From: Myxococcus stipitatus
GTDB taxonomy: Bacteria > Myxococcota > Myxococcia > Myxococcales > Myxococcaceae
Length of the DNA: 64,000 nt
Direction: 5' to 3'
Assembly: GCF_038561935.1 (NCBI RefSeq)
Contig: NZ_CP102770.1
Coordinates: forward strand, 5,146,001-5,210,000
The notes beneath the pieces were generated by a model. It saw only the letters and a program-made list of their open reading frames with translations. It ran no database searches and had not been told where the DNA came from. Shown here one piece after another: positions 26,544-35,949 of the stretch (position 1 is its first letter; every line of letters starts with the position of its first letter). The position numbers and the translations under genes were made by a program.

Positions 26544-27533
26544 TCAGGACTCCGTGGGACGACTCGCGTACCGCTCCGCGAGCACCGAGCACACCACGAG
26601 CTGGAGCTGGTGGTAGAACATGAGCGGCAGGACGATGAGCCCCAGCGCCGGATGCGCCCCGAACAGCAGCCGCGCCATGGGCACTCCCGAGGCCAGCGTC
26701 TTCTTCGAGCCGCAGAACACCGCGGCAATCTCGTCCTCCGTGGAGAACCTCCAGCGCCGCGCCGCCAGCGTGGTGAGCGTCAGCACCGTGGCGAGCAGCA
26801 GCGCCGCGCCGCCAATGACCATCGCGAGCGTGGCACCCCCATGGCGACTGAAGAGCCCCGAGGAGAACGAGTCACAGAACGAGGCGTAGACCAGCACCAG
26901 GATGAACACCCGGTCCACGCCGTTGGTGTACTTCCGGTAACGAGCGAAGACCGCCCCCACGAAGGGCCGCGCCAGCTGCCCCAGCACCAGCGGCAGGAGC
27001 AGCAGCAGGGACAGCTTGAGGATGGCCTCTCCCAGGGGCAGCGACTGCCCCGTGGTGTGCGCCAGCAGCCCGACGATGAGGGGCGTGAAGAAGATGCCCA
27101 GCAGGCTCGACAGGCTCGCGTCGAAGATGGCGCCCGCCACGTTGCCTCGGGCCGCGCCCGTCATCGCCACGGACGACGAGATGGTGGACGGCACCGCGCA
27201 CAGGAACAGGAAGCCCAGCGACACGTCCGCTGGCACCCACGCGCCCGCGACGAGGTTGAAGGCGAGCCACAGGGCGGGGAAGACGAGGAACGTGAAGGAC
27301 TGCACCAGGACGTGCAGCCGCCACTGGAGGGCCCCGGCCTTGAGCTGGGCCAGGGGCATCCCCACGCCGTGGAGGAAGAACACGGCGAAGATGCCGACGT
27401 TGGTGACGACGTCGGCATGCATCGCTCCGCCGGCCTTGCCGAAGTCGGGGAAGAGGAGCGCGAGCCCCACGGCGCTGACCATTCCCAGGAGGAACCAGTC
27501 GCGCGAGAGCCGCTTGACGAGGCGCAGTGACAT
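26544..27533 (-). CDS. SLC10A7/YfeH-like transporter
   Basis: 329 residues with nine or ten membrane segments. Motifs of this BASS subfamily are present: FFLHGVGMPLAQLKAG, LFLCAVPSTISSSVAMTGAARGN and the C-terminal AVFCGSKKTLASGVPMA. It differs clearly from the other BASS-type protein at 14.6-15.5 kb, so these are not recent duplicates. The subfamily's substrate is poorly defined. Translation starts at 27533, close to a hairpin that may belong to the gene upstream. It lies 80 bases downstream of the convergently unrelated MarR-GNAT start, read in the same direction. Confidence 0.88.
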   Translation of the reverse strand: MSLRLVKRLSRDWFLLGMVSAVGLALLFPDFGKAGGAMHADVVTNVGIFAVFFLHGVGMPLAQLKAGALQWRLHVLVQSFTFLVFPALWLAFNLVAGAWVPADVSLGFLFLCAVPSTISSSVAMTGAARGNVAGAIFDASLSSLLGIFFTPLIVGLLAHTTGQSLPLGEAILKLSLLLLLPLVLGQLARPFVGAVFARYRKYTNGVDRVFILVLVYASFCDSFSSGLFSRHGGATLAMVIGGAALLLATVLTLTTLAARRWRFSTEDEIAAVFCGSKKTLASGVPMARLLFGAHPALGLIVLPLMFYHQLQLVVCSVLAERYASRPTES

Positions 27534-27536
27534 GTC

Positions 27537-27577
27537 GGGGGCTGAATACTCCCTGGCTCGGGAGAGCTCCAGCCCCC
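27537..27577 (-). terminator. Nested hairpin between endonuclease-like and transporter genes
   Basis: GGGGGCTG at 27537-27544 pairs with CAGCCCCC at 27570-27577, and an inner CTCCC/GGGAG stem lies between. It fills the 53-bp gap and ends four bases before the transporter ATG, so it may terminate the upstream gene, limit ribosome access, or both. Confidence 0.5.
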
Positions 27578-27586
27578 CGTGTCACC

Positions 27587-28681
27587 TCAGTGCTCGACGC
27601 GGAAGTCCACCACCAGCCCCGCGTGGTCCGTGGGCCAGAGGCCCGAGGGCGTGCGGTCCGTGGCGTTCGCGCCGATGACGGCCGCGGACTGAGGGTTCGT
27701 GCCTTTCCCGGCATACAGCACCAGGTCGATGCGCTCATCGAGGGCGCTCGTGTTGGCGTCGGTGAGGGCCTCGCTGAAGCAGCAGGTGAAGCCCGACCCC
27801 GTGCCCACCGTGGCCCAGACATCCGTCAATCCCGTCGTCGCATTGACCAGGATGTCGTAGCCCGTGGTCGCCGCCCCCGGTCCGGTGTTCAGGTCGCCCA
27901 CCAGGATGAGTGGCCGGTCGTACGTGGCCACGAGCGCGGCCAGCTCCGTCGCCTGGTTCTGGTTGCCCGGCGAGAGCGTCTCCAGGTGCGTGTTGACGAA
28001 GGCGAAGCGCGCGTCGTCCACCTTGGCGTCCAGCTTGGTGAAGCCGCGCGTGATGCGCACGGAGACGCCGCCCAGGCTCACCTCCTGCGCGAAGGTGTAG
28101 TTGCCCGTCACCACGTTGGAGACCTGCACGTCGCCGCGCGCCAGGATGACGTCTCGGTCCGTGAGCCGGACGTCGGTCAGGTCGGAGGGGTTGCCGGTGA
28201 GCGCGGCGGGGAGCTCGACGTCCGCGTTCTGCACCGTCGCCACCGCGCGGTAGTTCAGCCCCCGGCTCTGGAGCTCCTTCAGCAGGAGGTCCAGGTAGTC
28301 GTAGGTCACCGTCTGCGCGTTGGGCACGGGGTTGGACCGGAAGTCGCTGGGGCTCTGCGTCCGGAACAGGGAGACCTCTTGCAGCCCGATGAGCGCGGGC
28401 TGGTCGCTCTGGATTTCATCCGCGAGCGACTTCACGCGCTCCGGGAAGTTCGTCTCCTGCACCGTCGCGTAGAGCGCCGCCGCGAGGCCCGGGACGTCGG
28501 CGGGAGACTGTGCCGCGAACAGCCGGTCGATGTCCGCGCCCAGGTAGAGATTGCGAGTCATCACCTTGAACTCGGCGACGTCGGGGTCGACGCCGCCTTC
28601 GTCATCGTCACTGCAGGAGGTGAGGAGCAAGGGGGCGCACGCGAGCAGCGGCGCCAGGCGAAGCAAGCGAAGTGGATTCAT
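27587..28681 (-). CDS. Endonuclease/exonuclease/phosphatase-fold lipoprotein
   Basis: 364 residues. The signal ends in LLLTSC, a lipobox, followed by an acidic linker (SDDDEGG). The EEP fold is recognisable: VMTRNLYLGADI (Asn), ALIGLQEVSLF (metal-binding Glu), FVNTHLETLSP, VGDLNTGPG (Asp and Asn) and a final PTDHAGLVVDF (Asp-His pair). Catalytic residues are all present. Family members cleave DNA, RNA or phosphate esters such as sphingomyelin or phosphoinositides. Being exported and lipidated, it most likely acts on extracellular nucleic acid or lipids; which one cannot be told. Confidence 0.88.
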   Translation of the reverse strand: MNPLRLLRLAPLLACAPLLLTSCSDDDEGGVDPDVAEFKVMTRNLYLGADIDRLFAAQSPADVPGLAAALYATVQETNFPERVKSLADEIQSDQPALIGLQEVSLFRTQSPSDFRSNPVPNAQTVTYDYLDLLLKELQSRGLNYRAVATVQNADVELPAALTGNPSDLTDVRLTDRDVILARGDVQVSNVVTGNYTFAQEVSLGGVSVRITRGFTKLDAKVDDARFAFVNTHLETLSPGNQNQATELAALVATYDRPLILVGDLNTGPGAATTGYDILVNATTGLTDVWATVGTGSGFTCCFSEALTDANTSALDERIDLVLYAGKGTNPQSAAVIGANATDRTPSGLWPTDHAGLVVDFRVEH

Positions 28682-28793
28682 GGGGCGAGTGGGGCAGGGG
28701 TGGATGAGCGCGCATCCGGCCCCGTTCTCGCGCTCCGGGCAAACGCTAATCCCCGGTGGCGTCGCCTCATTCACAGCCGCGTGCGCGGAGTGT

Positions 28794-30566
28794 TCAAAGC
28801 CCTGCGGGACCTCGGCTGTGAGGCAGGGCGAGGTGTTGGCCGGGAGGAGGAAGCTCGATGCGCTTGAGCCCGTTGTCGCTCCAGGTCACGAAGCAGAAAT
28901 CGCCCGACTCCAGGACGTGGCCGAAGTCGAAGCGCGCGCGCAGGAAGCCGGACTCACTCGACTCCAGCACGGAGACCCGGAGGTCGCCCAGCTTCAGCTT
29001 CGTGCCCACGGGCGGCGCCGACTCCCGGTTCACCACCTCCCAGAACCCTTGCTTGCGCGGCGAGCCTTGCACGACGAGGTCGATGGCTTCTGGAGAGACG
29101 CGCTCGAGGACATGGTCGTGCGGCGCGCCGCTGAGCAGCCGGAAGCCCCGAGGTGCCCGCCCCTTGAGCGACATGGCGGCGGGGACGTACTGCGACACGC
29201 TCGGGTCCGAGGAGGCCACCAGGACCAGCGTGCCGTCGCAGGGCGGCGCTTCGCGAGCGACTCGCCACTGTTCATCCGCGACGTGTCCCAGCGCGAGCGC
29301 CATCCCCACCCGGAACAGCGGGCTCAACCCGAAGTGGCCCAGCACGAGGACCACCACCGCGGACTGGAGGATGAACGCGGGGACTCGGAGCCGCTCGGGT
29401 TCGCGGGCGGCCTGCCAGCCTCGGAGGATGAGCACGGACATCAGCGCGCTGCCCGCGACCAGCGGCACCATGAGGACGCGCCCTCCGACGATGCCCACGG
29501 CGCCAGGGAGCGTGGCGAGGATGCCTCCCGGAATGAGCCACCGCAGGGCCGCTTGATCGCGTTCGGGGAGCCACGGCTGGACGACCCGGCTCATCCACCA
29601 TGCTCCCAAGGTGACGACGAGTCCCAAGGTCGCGACGAGGGGTTGAAGCGGCGGGGCACTGGAGGTGATGTCCGAAGGCGTGGCCACCACCAGCTCGCTC
29701 AGGAGGATGAACACGCGCTGGATGAAGACCGCGAGGAACGCCCACGGCGCCGCGACGGGGTTCAGGTAGCCACTGCTGCCGCGCGCGCCGTAGCCCTGGC
29801 TCACGTAGAAGAGGACATAGACGAGCGACAGCACGAAGTAGGGCGCGAGGTGCTTCGACGTCTGCCGCCAGGACTCACGGCGGCCGAACACTTCATAGGC
29901 GCCCAGGAGCAACACGGCTCCCACGGCGGCCTCGCCCGAGAGCAGGGCGCCCGCGAGTGCCAGCGGGGCGAGGACGCGTCCAGGCTTCCAGGCGTCCTCG
30001 CGAGCACGCAGGTGTGCCGCCAGGGCGAGCAGTCCCAGGAGTGCGGAGACCAGAGGATGACGCGCGGCCAGCCATGCCACCGGGAGCACGTGGGCGCCCG
30101 CCACCGCGTAGAGCACGGTGGCCAGTGTCGCCACGGGAGCGGGCAGCAGCCGCTGGTGCAACCATCCCACCAGGACGACCAGCGCCACGAACCACGCGAG
30201 GCTGTGCAGGTGCGCGGGGAGCGCGGCGTCGCGGAACAGCCACGCATCCAGGCTCAAGAGCGCGCTCGGAATGGGGCGGAAGAACCGGACGAGCAGCGAG
30301 TCCGAGGCCCACCAGGGCAGGAGCCCGGACTCGCGCAGCCGCTCCGGCATCGAGCCCGGCCCACCGACGAACTCATAGAGGGACAGCGGCCCCCAGTCGC
30401 CGAGGGCCTGGGTCGAGCCGTTGATGACCATCCGGTGCATCAGGTCGTCGAGCATCAACCCCACGCGCAACGACGGCAGCGAGAGGAGGACGCCCAACCC
30501 CAGCGCCAGCACGAGCGAGCGAGGCCACGTCCAACGAGTGCCCACGTGAGGAGGACCGTCCGCCAT
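28794..30566 (-). CDS. Polytopic membrane protein, GT-C glycosyltransferase-like
   Basis: 590 residues from the ATG at 30566, which has GGAGGTGG upstream. An N-terminal membrane segment is followed by LMLDDLMHRM, a DD pair in the first outer loop where GT-C enzymes bind metal and sugar-phosphate lipid. About ten further hydrophobic segments run to residue 440 (HSLAWFVALVVLVGWLHQRL, APLALAGALLSGEAAVGAVL and others). The last 140 residues are a soluble beta-rich domain (LVLVASSDPSVSQYVPAAMS, LRVSVLESSESGFLRARFDF). The layout resembles ArnT/PMT-type transferases, but the identity is only suggested by topology and the DD motif. Confidence 0.7.
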   Translation of the reverse strand: MADGPPHVGTRWTWPRSLVLALGLGVLLSLPSLRVGLMLDDLMHRMVINGSTQALGDWGPLSLYEFVGGPGSMPERLRESGLLPWWASDSLLVRFFRPIPSALLSLDAWLFRDAALPAHLHSLAWFVALVVLVGWLHQRLLPAPVATLATVLYAVAGAHVLPVAWLAARHPLVSALLGLLALAAHLRAREDAWKPGRVLAPLALAGALLSGEAAVGAVLLLGAYEVFGRRESWRQTSKHLAPYFVLSLVYVLFYVSQGYGARGSSGYLNPVAAPWAFLAVFIQRVFILLSELVVATPSDITSSAPPLQPLVATLGLVVTLGAWWMSRVVQPWLPERDQAALRWLIPGGILATLPGAVGIVGGRVLMVPLVAGSALMSVLILRGWQAAREPERLRVPAFILQSAVVVLVLGHFGLSPLFRVGMALALGHVADEQWRVAREAPPCDGTLVLVASSDPSVSQYVPAAMSLKGRAPRGFRLLSGAPHDHVLERVSPEAIDLVVQGSPRKQGFWEVVNRESAPPVGTKLKLGDLRVSVLESSESGFLRARFDFGHVLESGDFCFVTWSDNGLKRIELPPPGQHLALPHSRGPAGL

Positions 30567-30650
30567 GACCACCTCCGGCTTCGAGGAACCGGGCGAGACG
30601 AGCCCCGGCTCCGCGAGGACACGCTAGTCCGGACGTGGTCACCTCAACCA

Positions 30651-30878
30651 TCACCTCTCGCCGCGAACCCAAGCGTCGTACTGGCTCCGAGCCATGTTCG
30701 ACAGCGCGTACCCGAACTCGAGCGCCATTTCCGGGCCAAGGCCCAGAGTGGCTTCGAGGTCGGCGACAAGGCCTCCCACGAACAGCCCCTCCAAGTTGGA
30801 CCCCTTCCGGGTGTACCGCGCCACATCCAAGGCGGCCTCAGCCCACCGTCGCATCCACTTCTTTCGATTGTTCTGCAT
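30651..30878 (-). CDS. Small hypothetical protein
   Basis: 75 residues from the ATG at 30878, with GAGGAAG seven bases upstream; an ATG at 30893 is a weaker alternative. It has a basic start (NNRKKWMRRWAEAAL) and amphipathic helices (LEGLFVGGLVADLEATLGLG, MALEFGYALSNMARSQYDAW). The composition is protein-like, not that of a GC-shadow frame, and the ribosome-binding site is good. No domain is recognised. It reads toward the intergenic space beside the GT-C-like gene's start. Confidence 0.6.
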   Translation of the reverse strand: MQNNRKKWMRRWAEAALDVARYTRKGSNLEGLFVGGLVADLEATLGLGPEMALEFGYALSNMARSQYDAWVRGER

Positions 30879-31170
30879 TGCCAACTTCCTCATGCACGGA
30901 ATGGAGAGCCCACCACCTAGAACCGTGCTGGGTGGACCCGCCCGCGATGTGCAGTCCGGCCATTCCGGGCTCACACATCACCGACACGCAGAAGATTGGG
31001 TTCGGGGTCTGGGGCTCCTTCTTGCCGGGCATCGGGCACTCCAGAGCCAGGCAGCGGAGCGGTTGTCCGCCCGGCCCGAGGTCTCCATCGGCGCGGGTTG
31101 CGGCGGCCTCCGGCTGCGTTACGTCGAAGGCATGTTCCAAGCGACTCCACAGCCCGAATCGCGTGACTTC

Positions 31171-31332
31171 ATGATTCCCGAAGGCTGTCCCGCCTGTGCC
31201 GCGGACCTGCCCGTGCGTGTCACGGCGGCGGGCCCCAGCGGTGTCTGCAAGCACTGCGGATGGATGGGCCGCCCCGTCATCACCGTGACGCACCGAGGTC
31301 TGCGCGTCACCTACGAGGGCGCCGCGGCCTGA
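31171..31332 (+). CDS. Small zinc-ribbon protein
   Basis: 53 residues from the ATG at 31171; a start at 31132 would add 13. Two CxxC pairs (CPAC and CKHC, about 28 residues apart) form a probable zinc ribbon, followed by a short strand-rich tail (RPVITVTHRGLRVTYEG). Neither candidate start has a strong ribosome-binding site. It could be a nucleic-acid or protein-binding accessory factor. The 277 bases before it (30894-31170) show no other supported feature. Confidence 0.6.
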   Translation: MIPEGCPACAADLPVRVTAAGPSGVCKHCGWMGRPVITVTHRGLRVTYEGAAA

Positions 31333-31360
31333 GCGACAGGGAAGGGCAACGCCCGTGGCG

Positions 31361-32650
31361 TCAGCCCGCCTGCGCGGCGGGGGCTTCGGGCGTCTGCGGC
31401 TTGGGAGAAGGCTCCGCGGTCGTCAGCTCCAGGCGGTCCACCTTCCGCAGCTCGGGGAAGCCCCAGGACCACAGGACCACGACCGCCAGCGTTCCCACCG
31501 CGCCCGCCACCACCGCCGGAACGGCGCCCACGTGCTCCGCGAGCCAGCCCGCGCGGAACTCACCGAGCTCGTTGGATGCACCGATGCACATCATGTTCAC
31601 CGCCCCGACGCGGCCTCGCATCTCGTCGGGCGTGGCCATCAGCTCCAGGGTGTGACGCACCACCACGCTGACCATGTCCGCCGCGCCGCCGATGGCCAGG
31701 GCCAGCAGCGACAAGGGCAGGGAGCGGCTCACCCCGAAGACCAGCGTCGCCGCGCCGAAGACGGCCACGGCCGCGAACATCTTCCAGCCCGCGTTCCCAC
31801 CCAGGGGCCGCATGGCGAAGACCACCGCCGTCAGGGCCGCGCCCGCCGCCGGAGCGCACCGCAGCAGCCCGAGTCCCCACGGCCCCGTGTGCAGCACATC
31901 CTTCGCGTAGATGGGGAGCAGCGCCACGGCGCCCCCCAGCAGCACGGCGAACAGGTCCAGGGTGATGCTGCCCAGCAACAGGCGCTGGCGGCGGACGAAG
32001 CCCAGGCCAGCGACGAGCGTGGAGAAGGACAGCGGCTCCGACGAAGCCCGGCCGGTCCGCACCTTCAGCGAGAGGATCCACACCACCGTCAGCGCACACA
32101 GCGCGGCCGACCCGAGGTAGGCCCCCGTCGGTCCCGCCCACCCGTAGAGCACGCCACCCACCGCGGGGCCCGCGATGGTGGCCACCTGCCACGTGGTGGA
32201 GTTCAAGGCCACCGCGCGCGTCAGCTCACTCTTGGGGACCAGGTGCGGCGTGAGCGCGGAGCCCGCGGGCGCATAGAAGGCGCGCGCCGTGCCGAAGAGG
32301 ATCAGGACGCCATAGACGAACCGCACATCCGTGATGTGGCCCAGCGAGAAGGACAGCAGCGCCAGGCTGCACAACAACATCACGCTCTGACAGATGGCCA
32401 GGATGGTGCGCCGGTCGAACCGGTCGGCGGCCTGTCCCCCGAGCAGACAGAACAGGAGGAAGGGGACGAACTGGGCAAGCCCCGTGTAGCCAAGCGCCAG
32501 GGCGCTGCCCGTCATGTCGTAGACCTGCCAGCCGATGGCCACCGACTCGATCTGCATGGCCAGCACCGCGCAGAGTCGAGCGATCTGGTAGGTGCGGAAG
32601 TCGCGGTGCCGAAAGACGGAGAGGGCCGGGCCTGCTGCGGTGGCTGACAT
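31361..32650 (-). CDS. MFS exporter (EntS/MFS_3 type)
   Basis: 429 residues from the ATG at 32650, GAGG eight bases upstream. Twelve membrane segments and the MFS loop motif GGQAADRFDRRTIL (2-3 loop) are present. The N-terminal RHRDFRTYQIARLCAVLAMQIESVAIGWQVYDMT and the central PDEMRGRVGAVNMMCIGASNELGEF are typical of the enterobactin-exporter-like MFS_3 group. A substrate is not predictable: siderophores, macrolides or other small molecules are possible. No siderophore genes are in the window. Confidence 0.9.
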   Translation of the reverse strand: MSATAAGPALSVFRHRDFRTYQIARLCAVLAMQIESVAIGWQVYDMTGSALALGYTGLAQFVPFLLFCLLGGQAADRFDRRTILAICQSVMLLCSLALLSFSLGHITDVRFVYGVLILFGTARAFYAPAGSALTPHLVPKSELTRAVALNSTTWQVATIAGPAVGGVLYGWAGPTGAYLGSAALCALTVVWILSLKVRTGRASSEPLSFSTLVAGLGFVRRQRLLLGSITLDLFAVLLGGAVALLPIYAKDVLHTGPWGLGLLRCAPAAGAALTAVVFAMRPLGGNAGWKMFAAVAVFGAATLVFGVSRSLPLSLLALAIGGAADMVSVVVRHTLELMATPDEMRGRVGAVNMMCIGASNELGEFRAGWLAEHVGAVPAVVAGAVGTLAVVVLWSWGFPELRKVDRLELTTAEPSPKPQTPEAPAAQAG

Positions 32651-32718
32651 GCTGGTGGCCTCGTCTAACGCAGGCCGGCGCCGCATGCCAGTCACAGTGG
32701 TGCCACCCCCTCACCGGA

Positions 32719-33855
32719 TCAGGCCGAGGTCTTGCGGAACCGCCGAGCAGCCACGGCCATCATCACCGCCCCGAACAGGGCGAGCAGGAGTACCTGCCGC
32801 CACAAATCCCACAGGCCCGCGTTCTTGAGCAGCACACCACGCAGCACCTCCGCGTAGTAGCGCACGGGGTTCAGGTACGTCAGCCACGCCAGCCAGTCCG
32901 GCATCGCGCGGATGGGGCTCATCACTCCCGAGAGGAGCACCGCGGGCAGGACGAAGAGGAACCCACCCACGAAGGCCTGTTGCTGCGTGCGGCTCACCGT
33001 CGCGATGAGGAGTCCCACGCTCAAGGTGGACAGGAGGTAGAAGAGGGTGGCCACCGCGACGAGCAGCAGGCTCCCTCGCAGCGGAACGCCAAAGACCCAG
33101 GCGCCCACGCTCAGCGCCAGCCCCACGTCCACCAGGCCAATCAACAGGAAGGGCGTCACCTTGCCCGCCATCAGGATGCCGGGGCGCAGCGGCGTCACCT
33201 GGAGCTGCTCCAACGTCCCCGTCTCCCGCTCGCGCGCCAGGCCCATCGCCATGATGATGGTGGTGACGATGAGCAGCAGCATCGCCGCGATGCCCGGCAC
33301 CACGTACACGGACGTCGACAGCTCCGGGTTGTAGAGGACTCGAGGCACCAGCTCCACGGGTGTCCGTGGCGGCGTCAGCCCCTGGCTCTGGGCCTGCTCG
33401 CGCAGCATCCGCGTCGCGCGGAGCAGGCTGTACTGCGCCACCGCGGTCGCCGCGACGGATGAACGCGTGGGGTCCGATCCATCCACCAGCGCCTGGACCT
33501 GCGCCCCTTCACCGCGCAGCAGGTCCTTCTGGAAATCGGGAGGGAAGATCAACGCGACGGAGGCCTTGCCTTGCTCGAGCGCCTCGGCCGCCGCGGTCTC
33601 ATCGGGCAGCTGCGCCGTGAGGCTCAAGGTGTCGCCCGCGAGCTGTCCTCTCGCGTACGCGCGGCTCTCCGCCGTCTTGTCCCGGTCCACCACCACCGTG
33701 GGGACATGGCGCACGTCGAAGTTCACCGCGAAGCCCAGCATGAAGAGCTGGATGAGCGGTGCCAGCGTCAAGAGCGCCATGACGCGCCGATCTCTCGCCG
33801 TCTGTCGGACTTCCTTCACCACCACCGCGCGGTACTGCACCACCAGGGGATGCAT
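32719..33855 (-). CDS. ABC-2 type efflux permease (YbhR-like)
   Basis: 378 residues. One N-terminal membrane segment (LLTLAPLIQLFMLGFAVNFD), a large periplasmic domain (about 45-180), then five C-terminal segments: LLLIVTTIIMAMGLARERETGTLEQLQVTPLR is the usual permease-ATPase coupling region. Last gene of a five-gene operon with the layout of E. coli ybhGFSR. It should form a heterodimer with the preceding permease, powered by the two ATPase subunits. Confidence 0.92.
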   Translation of the reverse strand: MHPLVVQYRAVVVKEVRQTARDRRVMALLTLAPLIQLFMLGFAVNFDVRHVPTVVVDRDKTAESRAYARGQLAGDTLSLTAQLPDETAAAEALEQGKASVALIFPPDFQKDLLRGEGAQVQALVDGSDPTRSSVAATAVAQYSLLRATRMLREQAQSQGLTPPRTPVELVPRVLYNPELSTSVYVVPGIAAMLLLIVTTIIMAMGLARERETGTLEQLQVTPLRPGILMAGKVTPFLLIGLVDVGLALSVGAWVFGVPLRGSLLLVAVATLFYLLSTLSVGLLIATVSRTQQQAFVGGFLFVLPAVLLSGVMSPIRAMPDWLAWLTYLNPVRYYAEVLRGVLLKNAGLWDLWRQVLLLALFGAVMMAVAARRFRKTSA

Positions 33856-33870
33856 GTTCGCGTCCCTCCT

Positions 33871-35004
33871 TCAGTCCAGTCGCCGCTGGAAACGCCGCGT
33901 CGCCACCACCAGCATGAGGGCCGCGAACAAGGTCAGAGCCAACAACTGAGGCCACAGCACGGACAGGCCATTGCCGCGCAGGAGCACCCCGCGCAGCGTG
34001 GCCACGAAGTAGCGCGCCGGAATCAGCGTGCTGATGACCTTGAGCGGGGGCGGCAGGTTCTCGATGGGGAAGATGAACCCCGACAGGAGCATGGACGGCA
34101 GCACGGACGTCATCGTCGCCACCTGCGTCGCCACCATCTGGTTCCGCGTCACCACCGAGATGAGCAACCCCTGGCCCAACATCCCGACGAGGAACAGGAA
34201 CGAACCCAACCCCAGCGCCACCAGGCTTCCTCGGATGGGCACGTCGAACACCCAGGTGCCCACCGCGAGGACCAGCATCACCTGGAGCAGCCCGATGCCC
34301 AGGTAGGGCAGCAGCTTGCCCACGACAATCTCCATCCGGCCCACGGGGGTCGCGAAGAGCTGCTCCATGGAGCCTCGCTCCCACTCTCGCGCCACGGTCA
34401 GCGCGGTGATGAGCACCGCGACGATGGCCAGGAGATACGCCGCCAGGCCCGGCACCAGGAACATGGCGGAGCGCGCCGTCGGATTGAACAGCGTGCGAAC
34501 ACGGACCTCCAGCGGAGGCGCGGCCATCACCCCGGCGCCTCCGAGCTGGCGGCCCGCCATCTCCACCAGGGACTGGGCCTTCGCCAGCGCCTGCGTCGCG
34601 GTGTTGCCATCCGCCCCATCGAGCAGGAACTGGACCTGCGCGCCGCCGCGCTTCACGTCCTCCGAGAAGCCCTTGCGGATCAGCAGCACGCCCGTCGCGC
34701 GGCCTCGGCGCAGCTCGCTCACTGCTTCCTCCGGTGAGGTGCCTTCGCGCAGCACCTCGAACTCGCCGGACGCGGTGACGTGGCGCACCAGCTCGCGAGA
34801 CAAGTCCGTGCGGTCCTGGTCCGCCACCGCCAGCTCCAGGTGGTCCACGTCGAAGCTGATGCCGAAGCCGAACAGCACCAGCATCACCACGGGCAGGGCG
34901 AGCGCCAGGTAGAGGGTGCGGATGTCCCGGCGGATGTGCAGGACCTCCTTGCCCGCCATCGCGAGGATGCGGCCCACCCGGCGATTCACGCTTGAGGAAT
35001 CCAT
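33871..35004 (-). CDS. ABC-2 type efflux permease (YbhS-like)
   Basis: 377 residues from the ATG at 35004; a GTG at 35010, directly after the upstream stop, is an alternative. It has the same topology as its neighbour and is homologous to it: early LYLALALPVVMLVLFGFGISFDVD, a periplasmic domain, and VAREWERGSMEQLFATPVGRMEIVVGK. It lies between the ATPase gene (six bases) and the second permease (15 bases), in one transcript. Predicted role: drug, dye or lipid efflux across the inner membrane. Confidence 0.92.
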   Translation of the reverse strand: MDSSSVNRRVGRILAMAGKEVLHIRRDIRTLYLALALPVVMLVLFGFGISFDVDHLELAVADQDRTDLSRELVRHVTASGEFEVLREGTSPEEAVSELRRGRATGVLLIRKGFSEDVKRGGAQVQFLLDGADGNTATQALAKAQSLVEMAGRQLGGAGVMAAPPLEVRVRTLFNPTARSAMFLVPGLAAYLLAIVAVLITALTVAREWERGSMEQLFATPVGRMEIVVGKLLPYLGIGLLQVMLVLAVGTWVFDVPIRGSLVALGLGSFLFLVGMLGQGLLISVVTRNQMVATQVATMTSVLPSMLLSGFIFPIENLPPPLKVISTLIPARYFVATLRGVLLRGNGLSVLWPQLLALTLFAALMLVVATRRFQRRLD

Positions 35005-35010
35005 GGCCAC

Positions 35011-35949
35011 TCAGTCCTCTCCCCGCTGGGCATTCGCCGTGAGGGCCAGGAAGACGTCGTCCAGTGTCGGCGCCGAGTCCTCCATCTCCAATGGGTCCAC
35101 GCCGCGCGCGCGCAGCCGCGCCGCGAGCACCTCGGAGGGGAGCCGCGTCGGGTCCACGCGAACGGTGGCGCCCGAGCCGAAGCGGCTCACGTCCAACACC
35201 CCCTCCATGCCGCGAAGCGAGTCCAGGGCAGGGGAGAGGTGGGGGCCTCGCACTTCCAGCACGCGGCCCGGTGCGTGCGTCCGCTTCAGTCCCTCCGGGC
35301 TGTCCAGCGCCACCAGCTTTCCATCCACCATGATGCCGATGCGGGCGCAGTTCTCCGCCTCGTCCATGTAGTGCGTGGTGACGAAGACGGTGGTGCCGTG
35401 GGACGCGAGGTCGCGAATCAGCTCCCAGAAGGAGCGCCGCTGCACCGGGTCCACGCCCGCGGTGGGCTCGTCGAGGAAGACGATGCGGGGCTGATGCAGC
35501 ACCGCGCTCGCCAGGGCCACGCGCTGCTGGAGTCCTCCCGGAAGCGAGCCCGTCACCTCGTCCTGGACCTCGCGCAGCTGCATTCGCTCGAGCATCTCGC
35601 CGATGCGGCGCTCCAGCGCCTTGCCGTACGCGCCATAGGCCGACGCGAAGAACTCCAGGTTCGCGCGCACGCTGAGGTCCAGGTACAGCGAGAATCGCTG
35701 GGACATGTAGCCGATGCCCGTCTTCACGCGCTCGGGCTCGAGCCCCACGTCGAAGCCCGCGACCCGTGCGCCGCCACCCGTGGGCTTCAGCAGCCCACAC
35801 AACATGCGGATGGTGGTGGACTTGCCCGCGCCGTTGGCGCCCAGGTAGCCGAAGATCTCCCCCGCGCCGACGTCGAAGCTCACGTCGTCCACGGCGGTGA
35901 AGGCGCCGAAGCGCCTCGTCAGGTGTTGCACCTCGATGGCCGGAGTCAT
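35011..35949 (-). CDS. ABC transporter ATP-binding protein, second half of YbhF type
   Basis: 312 residues. Walker A GANGAGKST (about 37-45), Q-loop in YMSQRFSLY, signature LPGGLQQR (Pro in place of the usual Ser), Walker B IVFLDEPT and switch His in TTHYMDEAE. The C-terminal 80 residues form an accessory domain ending TLDDVFLAL, usual in DrrA/CcmA-like exporters. Its start overlaps the previous ATPase by four bases. In E. coli the two ATPases are fused in YbhF; here they are separate. Confidence 0.93.
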   Translation of the reverse strand: MTPAIEVQHLTRRFGAFTAVDDVSFDVGAGEIFGYLGANGAGKSTTIRMLCGLLKPTGGGARVAGFDVGLEPERVKTGIGYMSQRFSLYLDLSVRANLEFFASAYGAYGKALERRIGEMLERMQLREVQDEVTGSLPGGLQQRVALASAVLHQPRIVFLDEPTAGVDPVQRRSFWELIRDLASHGTTVFVTTHYMDEAENCARIGIMVDGKLVALDSPEGLKRTHAPGRVLEVRGPHLSPALDSLRGMEGVLDVSRFGSGATVRVDPTRLPSEVLAARLRARGVDPLEMEDSAPTLDDVFLALTANAQRGED